Part shown: positions 42,188 to 50,386 of the stretch, one piece after another | Layout: each line of letters begins with the position of its first letter | How positions within the stretch are numbered: position 1 is the first letter of the stretch | DNA from: DASXUX01 sp036504595 | GTDB taxonomy: Bacteria; Planctomycetota; SZUA-567; H5-PLA8 | Length of the DNA stretch: 64,000 bases | Direction of reading: 5' to 3' | NCBI GenBank assembly: GCA_036504595.1 | Contig: DASXUX010000002.1 | Coordinates: 1-64,000, forward strand | Notes under the pieces: model-generated | Seen by the model: only the letters and a program-made list of their open reading frames with translations | What the model was told of the DNA's origin: nothing | Database searches by the model: none | Made by a program: the position numbers and the translations under genes

Positions 42188-42204
42188 ACTTTGTGTCACA
42201 AAGT
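42188..42204. promoter_or_regulatory. Perfect inverted repeat, candidate operator
   Basis: ACTTTGTG-T-CACAAAGT, 8+8 bp with a 1-bp centre, 24 bp upstream of the ATG of the membrane-protein gene in the divergent gap. It is the typical size and position of a dimeric regulator's site; the regulator is not identified. Confidence 0.4.
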
Positions 42205-42316
42205 AATAAATCATCTGTTCTGCCGAAGGTCACAAGATTTTTTCCTTTTTCTGAATCCGGGGCGGATTCCTCTTTACGGAAGACACGCTGCGCCGTAACG
42301 TTCGGGCGGAACACTT

Positions 42317-43525
42317 GTGACGCGGCGCGAGACGAACCCCATGCTTTTTGACCCTATTGACGCCGATGCCCTGGCCCAAACCGTCTCTGACCTCGTCGCC
42401 ATCCGCTCGCTCTCAGGAGCGGAATCCGGCGTCGCCGATTTTGTGCGAGCCTGGCTGACGCGCGCCGGCGTGCAGCACCATCGCGACGGCGACGGCAACA
42501 TTCTGGCGCTGATCGAGCCACACACACCCGGCGACGCGGCGCAAACACTGCATCTCAATGGGCACATGGACACGGTCGTTCCTGTAGGTGGGTGGCAGAG
42601 CGATCCGCTGCGGCCACAAATTCTGGGAACCGGCGACGAACGGCGTATCGTAGGCTTGGGCGCATCGGATATGAAGTCCGGTCTGGCAGTCATGCTGCAC
42701 TTGGCGTCCGCGTTTTCCGATGCGTCCCGGCGATTCCAAAAGCTGCGGCTCGCGTTCTCCTTCACGACCTGCGAAGAGGGCCCCGTTCCCGGAAAGCGAA
42801 ACGGCGTGCACGCCATTCTCGCGCGCCAACCGGGGCGATGGGCCATCACGCTGGAAGCAAGTTGCGATTCCATCAGCCCCACGCTCACCGTCGGCTGCCA
42901 GGGCCACGCCGTTGCGCGAGTGACGATTCACGGCCGCGCGGCGCATTCGGCCAACCCCGATCTGGGTGCGAATGCGATTCACGCCGCGGCAGAGATCGCC
43001 CGGCGCGTCGCCGCGCTTCATCGCAGCTACGCGGACGTTCCGGTCATCGCCGATCTGCGCGCGCGGCCAACGATCGCCGTCACGCAGATCACCGGCGGTT
43101 CGGCCCCGAACATCATTCCCGATTTGTGCGAGCTGACGATTTCGCGCCGCATCGCCCCGGGAGAGACACTGGCTAACGCGGAGCGCGAGGTCGAGCAACT
43201 GACCAGCGGCCTCGATGGCGTGACCATCACATCAAAGCTCCGCTGCGACGCGCCCGCATGCATGAGCGACAAAAATGGTCCACTGCTGCAAGCCGCCAGC
43301 GCCGCGAGCCGCGAGCTGTTTGGCCAGGCGCGCTATAGCTGGAATCGCGCGCGCACCGATATGGTGCTCTTCAAGCAGGCTGGCATGGACGTGCTGAACA
43401 TCGGTCCCGGTTTCTGCGGGCAAGCTCACGCCGCGGGCGAATATGCACGCGTCGTTGACATGCTGCGCGCGGGAAATCTGCTCGCGCGAACGATCGAGCG
43501 GATGGATCAGCCGTTGGCGCCGTGA
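42317..43525 (+). CDS. M20 family metallopeptidase (DapE/ArgE-like amidohydrolase)
   Basis: 402 aa from GTG 42317 (ATG 42341 is eight codons later). Zinc and catalytic residues are present in order: NGHMDTVVP (His83, Asp85), GASDMKSG (Asp118), and TCEEGP (Glu153, Glu154). The inserted dimerisation domain begins CQGHAVARVTIHGRAAHSANPDLGANAIH. ITGGSAPNIIPDLCELTISRRI and the final PGFCGQAHAAGEYARVVDM carry further ligands. Family members hydrolyse N-acyl amino acids or peptides (DapE, ArgE, carboxypeptidase G2); the substrate is not predictable. No signal peptide, so it is cytoplasmic. The stop is 8 bp from the convergent RluA gene. Confidence 0.85.
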   Translation: MTRRETNPMLFDPIDADALAQTVSDLVAIRSLSGAESGVADFVRAWLTRAGVQHHRDGDGNILALIEPHTPGDAAQTLHLNGHMDTVVPVGGWQSDPLRPQILGTGDERRIVGLGASDMKSGLAVMLHLASAFSDASRRFQKLRLAFSFTTCEEGPVPGKRNGVHAILARQPGRWAITLEASCDSISPTLTVGCQGHAVARVTIHGRAAHSANPDLGANAIHAAAEIARRVAALHRSYADVPVIADLRARPTIAVTQITGGSAPNIIPDLCELTISRRIAPGETLANAEREVEQLTSGLDGVTITSKLRCDAPACMSDKNGPLLQAASAASRELFGQARYSWNRARTDMVLFKQAGMDVLNIGPGFCGQAHAAGEYARVVDMLRAGNLLARTIERMDQPLAP

Positions 43526-43533
43526 CATGCGTG

Positions 43534-44316
43534 TCATGGGTGCGCTCCTGCGCGCAGTACGATTAGCAGCTTTTCCATGTCCGCCGGGAGCGGCGCTTCC
43601 ACGCTGATCAGCCGCTCTGATTTCCGCGGGTCAGGAAACGCCAGCTTCGCGGCGTGCAGCGGCATGCGCGAGAGAATCACCGCATCCGGCTCGCCACTTT
43701 CAGACGAAAGATCTCGGGCGAGCAGAACCTTGCGCCGACCGTAGAGCGTATCGACGGCCAGCGGACAACCGAGGTGCGCTAGATGCACGCGAATCTGGTG
43801 CATGCGCCCTTGATGCGGGCGCACCTCCAGCCACGACCAACGGCCAAAGGATTCGATCAAGCGGTAGTCGGTCTGCGCACTACGCCCGGCCACATGAACC
43901 GCGCTGGACTTCGGCGCTGGCAGCGGCGGCAGCGGCGCATCCGGATGCGTCTTCTTGTAGTAGCGCACGGCGTTAGCGAGCCGCTCCGGTTTGCCGGTTT
44001 GATGTTCAAGAAGGAGCGCGTCGATCGTGCCGCTGGTCTGCGGTGGAACGCCTTCGCAGATCGCCCAGTACGTTTTTTCCGCGCGAGACCACAAGCTTTG
44101 CAGCAGCGCCGCGATTTCCTTCGATTTCGCCAGCAGCAGGACGCCGGATGCATCTTTGTCCAGCCGGTGCACGGGCGTGAGCCCGCTCAAGCCTTGCCCC
44201 TCGCGCAATTCGCGAAGCACCGAACTCCCCGGCCCCGGCGCTTCATGCACGGAGAGACCAGCAGGCTTACTGATCGCAAGCAGCGATGCATCAGTGTAGA
44301 GGACTGCGATATCCAA
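43534..44316 (-). CDS. RluA-family pseudouridine synthase
   Basis: 260 aa from TTG 44316, preferred because GAGG lies 6 nt upstream and the protein then begins at LDIAVLYTDASLLAISKPAGLSVH, the family start. GTG 44376 would prepend a peptide (TRHPPPATRHN) encoded by a heptamer array. The catalytic Asp is in LTPVHRLDKDASGVLLLAKS, and RPHQGRMHQIRVHLAHLGCPLAVDTLYG is the second conserved block. It isomerises uridines in 23S rRNA or tRNA. There is no S4 domain, as in RluA/TruC types. The next gene upstream, the RlmI-like methyltransferase, is also an rRNA modifier, so the pair may be functionally linked. Confidence 0.85.
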   Translation of the reverse strand: MDIAVLYTDASLLAISKPAGLSVHEAPGPGSSVLRELREGQGLSGLTPVHRLDKDASGVLLLAKSKEIAALLQSLWSRAEKTYWAICEGVPPQTSGTIDALLLEHQTGKPERLANAVRYYKKTHPDAPLPPLPAPKSSAVHVAGRSAQTDYRLIESFGRWSWLEVRPHQGRMHQIRVHLAHLGCPLAVDTLYGRRKVLLARDLSSESGEPDAVILSRMPLHAAKLAFPDPRKSERLISVEAPLPADMEKLLIVLRAGAHP

Positions 44317-44333
44317 GCCGGCCTCACGATTGT

Positions 44334-44361
44334 GACGAGTGGCGGGTGGCGGGTGGCGAGT
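44334..44361. repeat. Heptamer array, GACGAGT/GGCGGGT
   Basis: Units GACGAGT, GGCGGGT, GGCGGGT, GGCGAGT, just upstream of the RluA start. GACGAGT is the same word, reversed, as CTCGTCA at 51431. Confidence 0.6.
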
Positions 44362-44406
44362 GAAGCGGCCTGTCACTGCTATTTTCCATCCTTCTCTAAC
44401 TCCGCG

Positions 44407-44437
44407 CTTCTCTGCGTCTCCGCGTCTCTGCGGTGAA
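44407..44437. repeat. CTCTGCG octamer array
   Basis: TTCTCTGCG, TCTCCGCG, TCTCTGCGG. This is the family of 1783-1812, here with an 8-bp period, in the 123-bp gap between RluA and the RlmI-like gene. It starts 3 bp from the stop at 44440. Confidence 0.6.
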
Positions 44438-44439
44438 AA

Positions 44440-45663
44440 TCACTGTAGCGGCATCAGCCGGCTGAACACCGCCTTCAAGTATCTTCCTTCCGGCACGCGC
44501 ACCGCCCAGGGGTGATCGGGCGCCGCGCCGTGGATTTCGAGCACCTGGAGTTCCATGCGGGCTTCTTCGGCGGCGGCGCGCAAAGCCAGCAGGAAATCCT
44601 CTTCGCTCACCAAACCCGTGCACGAACAGCTCACCAGTATTCCGCCGGGCGCCAAACACTGCATCGCCAGGCGATTCATGTCCGCGTAGGCGGAGAGCGC
44701 CTTCGGGACTTCCAGTTTCGAGAGCGCGAGCTTCGCCGGGTCGAGAATGATGCGCGTGTAATGCCGGTTGGCCGCGCGGCGATCGCGCAAGATATCGAAG
44801 ACGTTGCCGTGCACGAACGTAAGGTTCTCGCCCGCGGTGTTGAGCGTTTTGTTCTTCTCGGCGATCTTGATGGCTTCTTCGTCCAGATCGACAGCTTCGA
44901 CCGACTTCGCTCCGCCCAGCGCCGCCGAAAGCGCGAATCCGCCGGTGTAGCAGAAGCCATCGAAGACGTCCTGGCCCGCGCAAAGCTGGCCGACCCGGCG
45001 GCGGTTGTCGCGCTGGTCGAGGAAATAGCCGGTCTTGTGGCCGCGGCGTAGATCGACGTGCAGCTTCAGGTTGTGCTCATTGATGACCAGTTCGCGCATC
45101 TGCGGCGGCGGGCCGTCCATCTTCAGACCTTCGAGCTTCTCGGTGCGATGATCCGACTTGACGATGATTTCATGGCTGGGAAAATGTTCGGCGAGCCCCT
45201 GCTTGATCCATTCCAGATGGCGATGCATCCCGGCGCTGAAAAGCTGCACAACGATCGTGGGCCCGTAGCGATCGACGATCAGGCCCGAGAGCCCGTCGCC
45301 TTCCGAATGAACAACCCGGTACGAGTCGCAGACCTTCGGCAGTTCGAGAACTTCGTGCCGCAAGCGGACCGCTCGCGTGATCGCCCCCAGAAACCAGCGG
45401 CGTTCCGGGAATGTACCGGGCTCGATCGTGAGCAGTCGCACCGCGATCTCTGAATTCGGATTGTAGAAGCCGCGGCCGACGAACTGGCGGTGCTTGTCGA
45501 TGACTTCGACCATGGTGCCGGGGTCGAGTTCGCTCGGCTGCGCGATCATGCGCCGGAAAATCCACGGATGGTTGGACGCATGGCGCGTGCTGAGCTGGAT
45601 CACCGGCAGTTGCTCGCCGGCCTGAGGCAAAATGATCGGTTCAGGTTCTCGTGATTTGCGCAT
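44440..45663 (-). CDS. RlmI-like 23S rRNA cytosine methyltransferase
   Basis: 407 aa. The N-terminal PUA domain (VIQLSTRHASNHPWIFRRMI ... PGTMVEVIDKHRQFVGRGFYNP, about 20-90) is followed by a central insert (LRLRHEVLEL ... YGPTIVVQL) and a Rossmann methyltransferase domain: SAM motif I GQDVFDGFCYTGGFALSAALGGAKSVEAVDLDEEA (about 235-270). The usual catalytic IILDPP is IILDPA here; SCSCTGLVSEEDF is normal and contains the Cys pair. These enzymes make m5C1962 in 23S rRNA (Escherichia coli RlmI). The DPP-to-DPA change is odd for the family but may be tolerated. No signal or partner gene except RluA downstream. Confidence 0.82.
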   Translation of the reverse strand: MRKSREPEPIILPQAGEQLPVIQLSTRHASNHPWIFRRMIAQPSELDPGTMVEVIDKHRQFVGRGFYNPNSEIAVRLLTIEPGTFPERRWFLGAITRAVRLRHEVLELPKVCDSYRVVHSEGDGLSGLIVDRYGPTIVVQLFSAGMHRHLEWIKQGLAEHFPSHEIIVKSDHRTEKLEGLKMDGPPPQMRELVINEHNLKLHVDLRRGHKTGYFLDQRDNRRRVGQLCAGQDVFDGFCYTGGFALSAALGGAKSVEAVDLDEEAIKIAEKNKTLNTAGENLTFVHGNVFDILRDRRAANRHYTRIILDPAKLALSKLEVPKALSAYADMNRLAMQCLAPGGILVSCSCTGLVSEEDFLLALRAAAEEARMELQVLEIHGAAPDHPWAVRVPEGRYLKAVFSRLMPLQ

Positions 45664-45685
45664 GGGGGGATTGTAGCAGAAACGG

Positions 45686-45712
45686 ATTAGAACCGCGACC
45701 GCAAGGGGCGGC
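45686..45712. repeat. 28-bp dispersed element, copy 2 (diverged)
   Basis: GAACCGCGACCGCAAGGGGC (45690-45709) in the gap between 45663 and 45723. It shares the invariant GAACCGCGACCG core with 11950-11977 and 62925-62952. Confidence 0.6.
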
Positions 45713-45722
45713 GATCAGCGTC

Positions 45723-46517
45723 CTAGCTTCCCGAATCACTCGCGGCAGAGGCTTGCGTCGCACGGCTCAAGTTCTCGCGCATCGCTTCAGCCTCCGCCGC
45801 ATTTCGCGCTGTTTTCGCCAGAGAAACTCCCAGCACCAAGGTGCCGATGGACGCCGTTGCGACAACGCCAATAATCCAGAAGGTATCCCCCTTGGCGTTT
45901 CCCGCCGCCGCAGAGAGAAGAACGAGCAGGCTGACACAGGCCGCCATCTCCGCAACCGGCAGATACGGATAGATAAACAAAAATGCTGCACGCGCGCGTC
46001 CCTGCGGCACGCGATGACTGTTCAGCCGCGTAAGGCCGCTCAAGAAAGCCATGGGAAACAGCATGCCTCCCAGCGTCAGCGTCAGCACGTGCACGCCCTG
46101 CATGACTTCCGGCGTAGGCCGCATCTGTTCGGAGATGGATGCGACGCTGACGACCTGACCGACCAACAACGGAAACAGCCCGAAGCTAAAGGCCATGACC
46201 ATCAAATCGCCGAGCGAGAACTGCGGAATGTACGGCAACGCGACAGGGACACCCCGCGCTTGCGCCTCCCGCCGTTCCCGCACATGTCGCGTGATGAATA
46301 CAATGTAGCAGATCAGCAGAATGAGCATGCCCAGGAAATGGATCATGCCGCACAGGAAAACCAGGAATGTCATCCAGCGATCACGCTGGCGCTGCTGCGC
46401 AAAAAACGCGGGCACCTCGAGCGGCCTGACCAGAGCCCGGAAGCCCCAATTCAGACCTGCCGAGATCGGAGCGCAAAAGACGAGCCCAAACACCGAACCG
46501 ATCATTCCAATCACCAT
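45723..46517 (-). CDS. Polytopic membrane protein, unknown function
   Basis: 264 aa from ATG 46517. About six spans: near residues 5-25 (SVFGLVFCAPISAGLNW), 47-73, 97-120, 133-155, 170-190 and 205-235. There are no catalytic motifs. The frame upstream of ATG 46517 reads through the GC hairpin repeat and is spurious. A possible alternative start is the internal Met four codons later (MIGSVFGLVFCAP), since neither has a good Shine-Dalgarno sequence. The C-terminus (AKTARNAAEAEAMRENLSRATQASAASDSGS) is charged and likely coiled-coil. Lies between the DUF4139 gene and the RlmI gene on the same strand. Confidence 0.6.
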   Translation of the reverse strand: MVIGMIGSVFGLVFCAPISAGLNWGFRALVRPLEVPAFFAQQRQRDRWMTFLVFLCGMIHFLGMLILLICYIVFITRHVRERREAQARGVPVALPYIPQFSLGDLMVMAFSFGLFPLLVGQVVSVASISEQMRPTPEVMQGVHVLTLTLGGMLFPMAFLSGLTRLNSHRVPQGRARAAFLFIYPYLPVAEMAACVSLLVLLSAAAGNAKGDTFWIIGVVATASIGTLVLGVSLAKTARNAAEAEAMRENLSRATQASAASDSGS

Positions 46518-46575
46518 GCGGCGGATTGTGTACGGGGCGCGTGGGATCGGCAATATCAGAACACGGGCAGGCGCC

Positions 46576-46612
46576 CCCTCACGCCTAACCCCTCTCCCTC
46601 GCGGGGGAGAGC
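46576..46612. repeat. Dispersed GC hairpin, CCCTCTCCC family
   Basis: CCCCTCACGCCTAACCCCTC leads into CTCTCCC-TCGCG-GGGGAGAG. Fills most of the 139-bp gap between the genes at 46517 and 46657. Same family as 169-217 and 62877-62916. Confidence 0.65.
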
Positions 46613-46656
46613 ATACAAGGGGGACCGGAGCACCCGCACAAAGGGAACAGGACAGG

Positions 46657-48762
46657 CTATTCGCCCTGATACTCCAGCACCTTTTTCGCGAGCTGTTCAT
46701 CCAGCGTGCGCTGTTTGGCATTGGCCTCGTCCGTCTTCGTGCGCAGGCCGGAGAGCGTATCTTCGGTGTCGGAGAGCGTCTTGACCCACTTCGCACGCAG
46801 TTCCTCTTCTTTCGCGGTCTGGCGCAGCGTGTTGAGGTTGTCGCGCAGGCGCTTCTGCTCTTCACTCAAGCGCTGGACCTGCCCGCTCATATCGCGAATC
46901 TGCCGGACAATGTCCGCTCGTTGAGCCTGCAGCGCGGCGAGTTCGCCAAAGAACTGTTTGGCTTTGGCGCTGAAGAACTTCTCCTGTGCGTAGAGCCGAA
47001 TCTGCTCCTCGCTGACGTTCGCCAGCGCAACGCGACTGGCCACGTCGCGCCGGGCGAGCACCTTGAATTCCTTCGTCTCGCCGTGCTTGGCAGCCACGCG
47101 AAAACGATAGTGGCCTTCCACTTCTTCTTCGGGCTTGGCGGGCTCAATCAGCTTGTAGTCGGGGCTGATCGGCTGGTCGAAGAGCACCGTCTTATCTTCG
47201 GCGCCCTTGTTGGCGATCTTCCAGGTGCTCGTCAGATTCTCGACGGACGTCAGCGTCAAGTATCCGTTGGCGACCTGGCCGCGATACGCTGGTTCCGACT
47301 GTGCCTTCACTTCCGGCGTAACGCTGATGGCGGCATCGAGAGCGTACGGGATGATCTCCTTCGCTCCGGTCACCAGCACGTGCGAGAGAATGCCATTGCC
47401 AAGCGATGAGTCCTGTTCAAAGAAGGTCATCGGGCCGGCTTCCAGCGTCAGCGTCGTGTCGTTCTTGAGCGTATACGCATCGACTGGCCTGGGCGAGAAT
47501 GCCGCCTTATAATACACGACGCGCTCGCCCTTGACCTTCTGCGAGAGGATCGGCACCATCGCCGCTTTGCCGCGCCCGATCGAGACTTTCTCTTTTCCCT
47601 GATACCGGAACAGTTCGCCCACCTTCGTGCCGGTCGCCATCGCCGACATGCTCTTCTCCGCCAGTTCCATCACCTGCTTTCCGGCAAGCGCGCCGGCGGC
47701 GGCTGGAGCACCCGGCCCGCCCAATTCCGCCCTTTTCAAACCGCGAGAATACGCCCGGCGATCGTCGGCCTTGGCGTCCTTGAGCTCCAAGGCTTTGTCC
47801 GCGCCTTGCGCGGCCTGTTGGAGCTTCTCCAGCGCTTCCACTTCCGGCGCGGCGCCCCAATTCACCGCCAAACCAGTCAAGCCGGGAATCGGCACCTGTG
47901 GGCGCTCGGGGTAGTAAGAGGAGTACAGGTCCATGCTGTACGAAAGCGGATTGCCCGCGACGAAGGCGATCTCCACGTCTTTCCAATCTTCTTCGGTATT
48001 GTTTTCGGCGATGGCCCAGCCTTGCAGCAGCGCGTCGGCCTTAGCGTCTTTGTCGAAGAGCACGCGGTAGGAGGCCTTCCAAATAGGCTGTTCGATCAGG
48101 TAGCCGATGCGCAGTTCGCGTTCGCCGTCGCCCTGGGCCTGAATCGTGACGGTCTTGCGTTCGGTGTATTTCGCATCCAGCGTGAGCTTCAGCAGCCGCT
48201 CCAAATCCTGCTGCAACGCCGCGTCCCCCAACGTCATCTCCGCAATCGAGAACAGATCGATCGGCCGGATCGCGCCGGCGTCCGACAGAAGAACCAGCTT
48301 GTAGCTCTGATGCAACACCTTGCCGTCGTCTGTGCGCTCGGTCACCGGTTCAACGCCCATGATTCGCCCAGTGATTTTTTCGCCGGCGATGCGTGCCGTA
48401 ATCGACGCGCCTTTCATCTGCGTCAGGAAGGCGACGAGCGCGCTGTTTTCCGGCACGGTGATGAGGATGCCTTCGAGCTGCTTGCTGAGCGGCTCTTTGG
48501 CGTCATAGATCACCGCGTTGACGTGCCCGCCGTTCAAGTCCAGCACGAAGAAGCTGGTGAGCAGATCCTTCATCTGCTCCGTTTTGAACGGCAGCGAGAC
48601 GTTGGCGTTGCCCTTCACCTTGCCTTGGCGTTCGAAGTACCCGGTGCCGTGTTTGTAAAGTTCGATGCGTTTGATCTCCGGCGGCGGGTTGGCGGGAGCC
48701 TCAGCGGCAACGGCCGTGAAGGCGACCATCAGCAGGGACAAAATCACGCGCGTGGGATTCAT
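46657..48762 (-). CDS. DUF4139 secreted protein
   Basis: 701 aa. ATG 48762 is strongly supported: AAGGAGGTGG lies 5 nt upstream, and the protein then starts with signal MNPTRVILSLLMVAFTAVAAEA. The N-terminal region (DLLTSFFVLDLNGGHVNAVIYDAKEPLSKQL; VLHQSYKLVLLSDAGAIRPIDL) and the central segment (GYLIEQPIWKASYRVLFDKDAKADALLQGWAIAENNTEEDWKDVEIAFVAG) are the DUF4139/DUF4140 signature, in which a beta-rich domain is joined to long coiled-coil helices. The last about 130 residues (ALQAQRADIVRQIRDMSGQVQRLSEEQKRLRDNLN) are coiled coil. No biochemical function is known to me. Confidence 0.82.
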   Translation of the reverse strand: MNPTRVILSLLMVAFTAVAAEAPANPPPEIKRIELYKHGTGYFERQGKVKGNANVSLPFKTEQMKDLLTSFFVLDLNGGHVNAVIYDAKEPLSKQLEGILITVPENSALVAFLTQMKGASITARIAGEKITGRIMGVEPVTERTDDGKVLHQSYKLVLLSDAGAIRPIDLFSIAEMTLGDAALQQDLERLLKLTLDAKYTERKTVTIQAQGDGERELRIGYLIEQPIWKASYRVLFDKDAKADALLQGWAIAENNTEEDWKDVEIAFVAGNPLSYSMDLYSSYYPERPQVPIPGLTGLAVNWGAAPEVEALEKLQQAAQGADKALELKDAKADDRRAYSRGLKRAELGGPGAPAAAGALAGKQVMELAEKSMSAMATGTKVGELFRYQGKEKVSIGRGKAAMVPILSQKVKGERVVYYKAAFSPRPVDAYTLKNDTTLTLEAGPMTFFEQDSSLGNGILSHVLVTGAKEIIPYALDAAISVTPEVKAQSEPAYRGQVANGYLTLTSVENLTSTWKIANKGAEDKTVLFDQPISPDYKLIEPAKPEEEVEGHYRFRVAAKHGETKEFKVLARRDVASRVALANVSEEQIRLYAQEKFFSAKAKQFFGELAALQAQRADIVRQIRDMSGQVQRLSEEQKRLRDNLNTLRQTAKEEELRAKWVKTLSDTEDTLSGLRTKTDEANAKQRTLDEQLAKKVLEYQGE

Positions 48763-48864
48763 AACCACCTCCTTATTCTCTTTGACGCTCCCCAAGCAAA
48801 AAGGGTGCGGCAAAAAACGTTTGGCCGGATGGTCAAACGCCTATGAATTTAGATTGACTATATC

Positions 48865-48893
48865 TTGCTTCCGCGTTTTGCTCCACCTATTGT
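48865..48893 (+). promoter_or_regulatory. Candidate sigma-70 promoter of sucC
   Basis: TTGCTT (48865-48870), 17-bp spacer, TATTGT (48888-48893), 45 bp upstream of the sucC ATG. Lies in the 175-bp divergent gap 48763-48937, the least GC-rich part of this area. Confidence 0.4.
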
Positions 48894-48937
48894 TAACAGC
48901 AGGATGTTTCCACGCGTAACGGAGATGAAAGAAAAGC

Positions 48938-50140
48938 ATGAACATTCACGAATACCAGGCTAAGCAACTTCTCGCTCGATACGGCGTCGCAGTGCCAAAG
49001 GGCAAAGTCGCGACGACGCCCGAAGAGGCCGTCAGTGCCTTTGAGTCGCTCGGCACACCGATGTGCGTGGTGAAAAGCCAGATTCACGCCGGCGGCCGCG
49101 GCAAGGGGAGGCTCTACGACCCCAATAACCGCAGCAAACTGATCATGGATGGCGGCGTCAAGCTCGCCCGTTCAGCCGCCGAAGTTCGCGATTACGCGAC
49201 GAAGTTGCTCGGCAACCTGCTGGTCACCAAACAGACCGGGGAGGCCGGGAAGATTGTGCGGCGGATTTATGTGGAAGCGGCGAGCAACATCGCGCGCGAG
49301 CTTTACGTGTCGATCGTCATCGACCGCGGCACGGGCCTGCCGGTGCTGATGGCCAGCACGGAAGGCGGGATGGAGATCGAAGAAGTCGCGGCGCGCACGC
49401 CGGAGAAGATCCTCAAGGTACATTTCGATCCGCGCGAAGGTCTGTGGGGACACCAGGCTCGGCGCATCGCGTATTTCCTCGGGCTGCAGGGCGACGCTTT
49501 CAAGAGCGGCCTCCAGTTCTTCACGGCCCTGGCGAAAGCCTTTGGCGATTTGGACGCGTCGCTGGCCGAGATCAACCCGCTGGTCGTGACCAAAGAAGGA
49601 CAGGTCATCGCGCTGGATGCCAAGATCAACTTTGACGACAACGCACTGTATCGGCACAAAGATGTCGAAGAACTGCGCGACTTGAACGAAGAGGATCCCA
49701 ACGAAGTCGAAGCCAAGAAGTACGACCTCAGCTACATTTCGCTCGACGGCGACATCGGGTGCCTCGTCAACGGCGCGGGCCTGGCCATGGCGACGATGGA
49801 CGTGATCAAGCTCTACGGCCGGCAGCCCGCGAATTTCCTGGATGTCGGCGGCGGCGCGACGCAGGAAAAAGTCACCGCGGCCTTCAAGATCATCCTCAAT
49901 GATCCGAAGGTGAAGGCCATTTTGGTGAACATCTTCGGCGGGATCATGAAGTGCGACGTCATCGCCGAAGGCATCATCGCCGCGGTGAAAGAAGCGAAGC
50001 TGAGCGTGCCGCTCGTCGTGCGCCTGGAAGGCACCAATGTCGATCTCGGCAAGAAGAAGCTCGCCGACAGCGGTTTGCCGATTCAGAGCGCGACCACGCT
50101 CTCCGACGCGGCCGAAAAAGTTGTCGCCGCCGTGAAGTAG
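48938..50140 (+). CDS. sucC: Succinyl-CoA synthetase (ADP-forming) beta subunit
   Basis: 400 aa. ATP-grasp subunit of the TCA-cycle enzyme that makes succinate and ATP from succinyl-CoA. MNIHEYQAKQLLARYGVAVPKG is the N-terminal signature, KSQIHAGGRGKG the grasp region, SLDGDIGCLVNGAGLAMATMDVIKLYG and NFLDVGGGATQEKVTAAFKII carry the phosphate-transfer and CoA-ligase parts, and KAILVNIFGGIMKCDVIAEGIIAAVK completes the fold. Gly-rich and catalytic residues look normal. sucD (alpha) is not next to it: downstream comes a terminator-like heptamer array and an unrelated epimerase. GGAGATG 9 nt upstream of the ATG acts as ribosome binding site. Confidence 0.95.
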   Translation: MNIHEYQAKQLLARYGVAVPKGKVATTPEEAVSAFESLGTPMCVVKSQIHAGGRGKGRLYDPNNRSKLIMDGGVKLARSAAEVRDYATKLLGNLLVTKQTGEAGKIVRRIYVEAASNIARELYVSIVIDRGTGLPVLMASTEGGMEIEEVAARTPEKILKVHFDPREGLWGHQARRIAYFLGLQGDAFKSGLQFFTALAKAFGDLDASLAEINPLVVTKEGQVIALDAKINFDDNALYRHKDVEELRDLNEEDPNEVEAKKYDLSYISLDGDIGCLVNGAGLAMATMDVIKLYGRQPANFLDVGGGATQEKVTAAFKIILNDPKVKAILVNIFGGIMKCDVIAEGIIAAVKEAKLSVPLVVRLEGTNVDLGKKKLADSGLPIQSATTLSDAAEKVVAAVK

Positions 50141-50145
50141 AACGC

Positions 50146-50235
50146 GGGTATCGGGTATGGGGTATTGGGTATGGGGGATTGGGCCTGCAATCAAGCCTTC
50201 CCGATACCCCATACCCCATACCCGATACCCTTTTT
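50146..50235. terminator. Heptamer-array hairpin with T-run after sucC
   Basis: GGGTATC, GGGTATG, GGGTATT, GGGTATG, GGGGATT (50146-50180) face an inverse array at 50198-50230. The outer 20 bases (GGGTATCGGGTATGGGGTAT) are a perfect inverse of 50211-50230, followed by TTTTTGTTC. The combination of a GC-rich stem and T-run directly after a stop codon is a textbook intrinsic terminator shape, built of tandem heptamers. Confidence 0.7.
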
Positions 50236-50386
50236 GTTCACGTCCCCGTCGCGCCTGCATTACTCTAACTACCTCACGAATTTCCTTGCCCAACGCTGCC
50301 GACAATCCGCTATAGTGAAGGAGTAGTAACCGAGTGGCGGTCAGCGTTATAATGTAAAAATTGCAGGCTAATGATCGGAGGCACCT

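Noticed and set aside
46518..46865. N-terminal extension of the membrane protein at 45723
   Set aside because: Reads antisense-like Arg-rich sequence and the GC hairpin; the first coherent span begins after ATG 46517.
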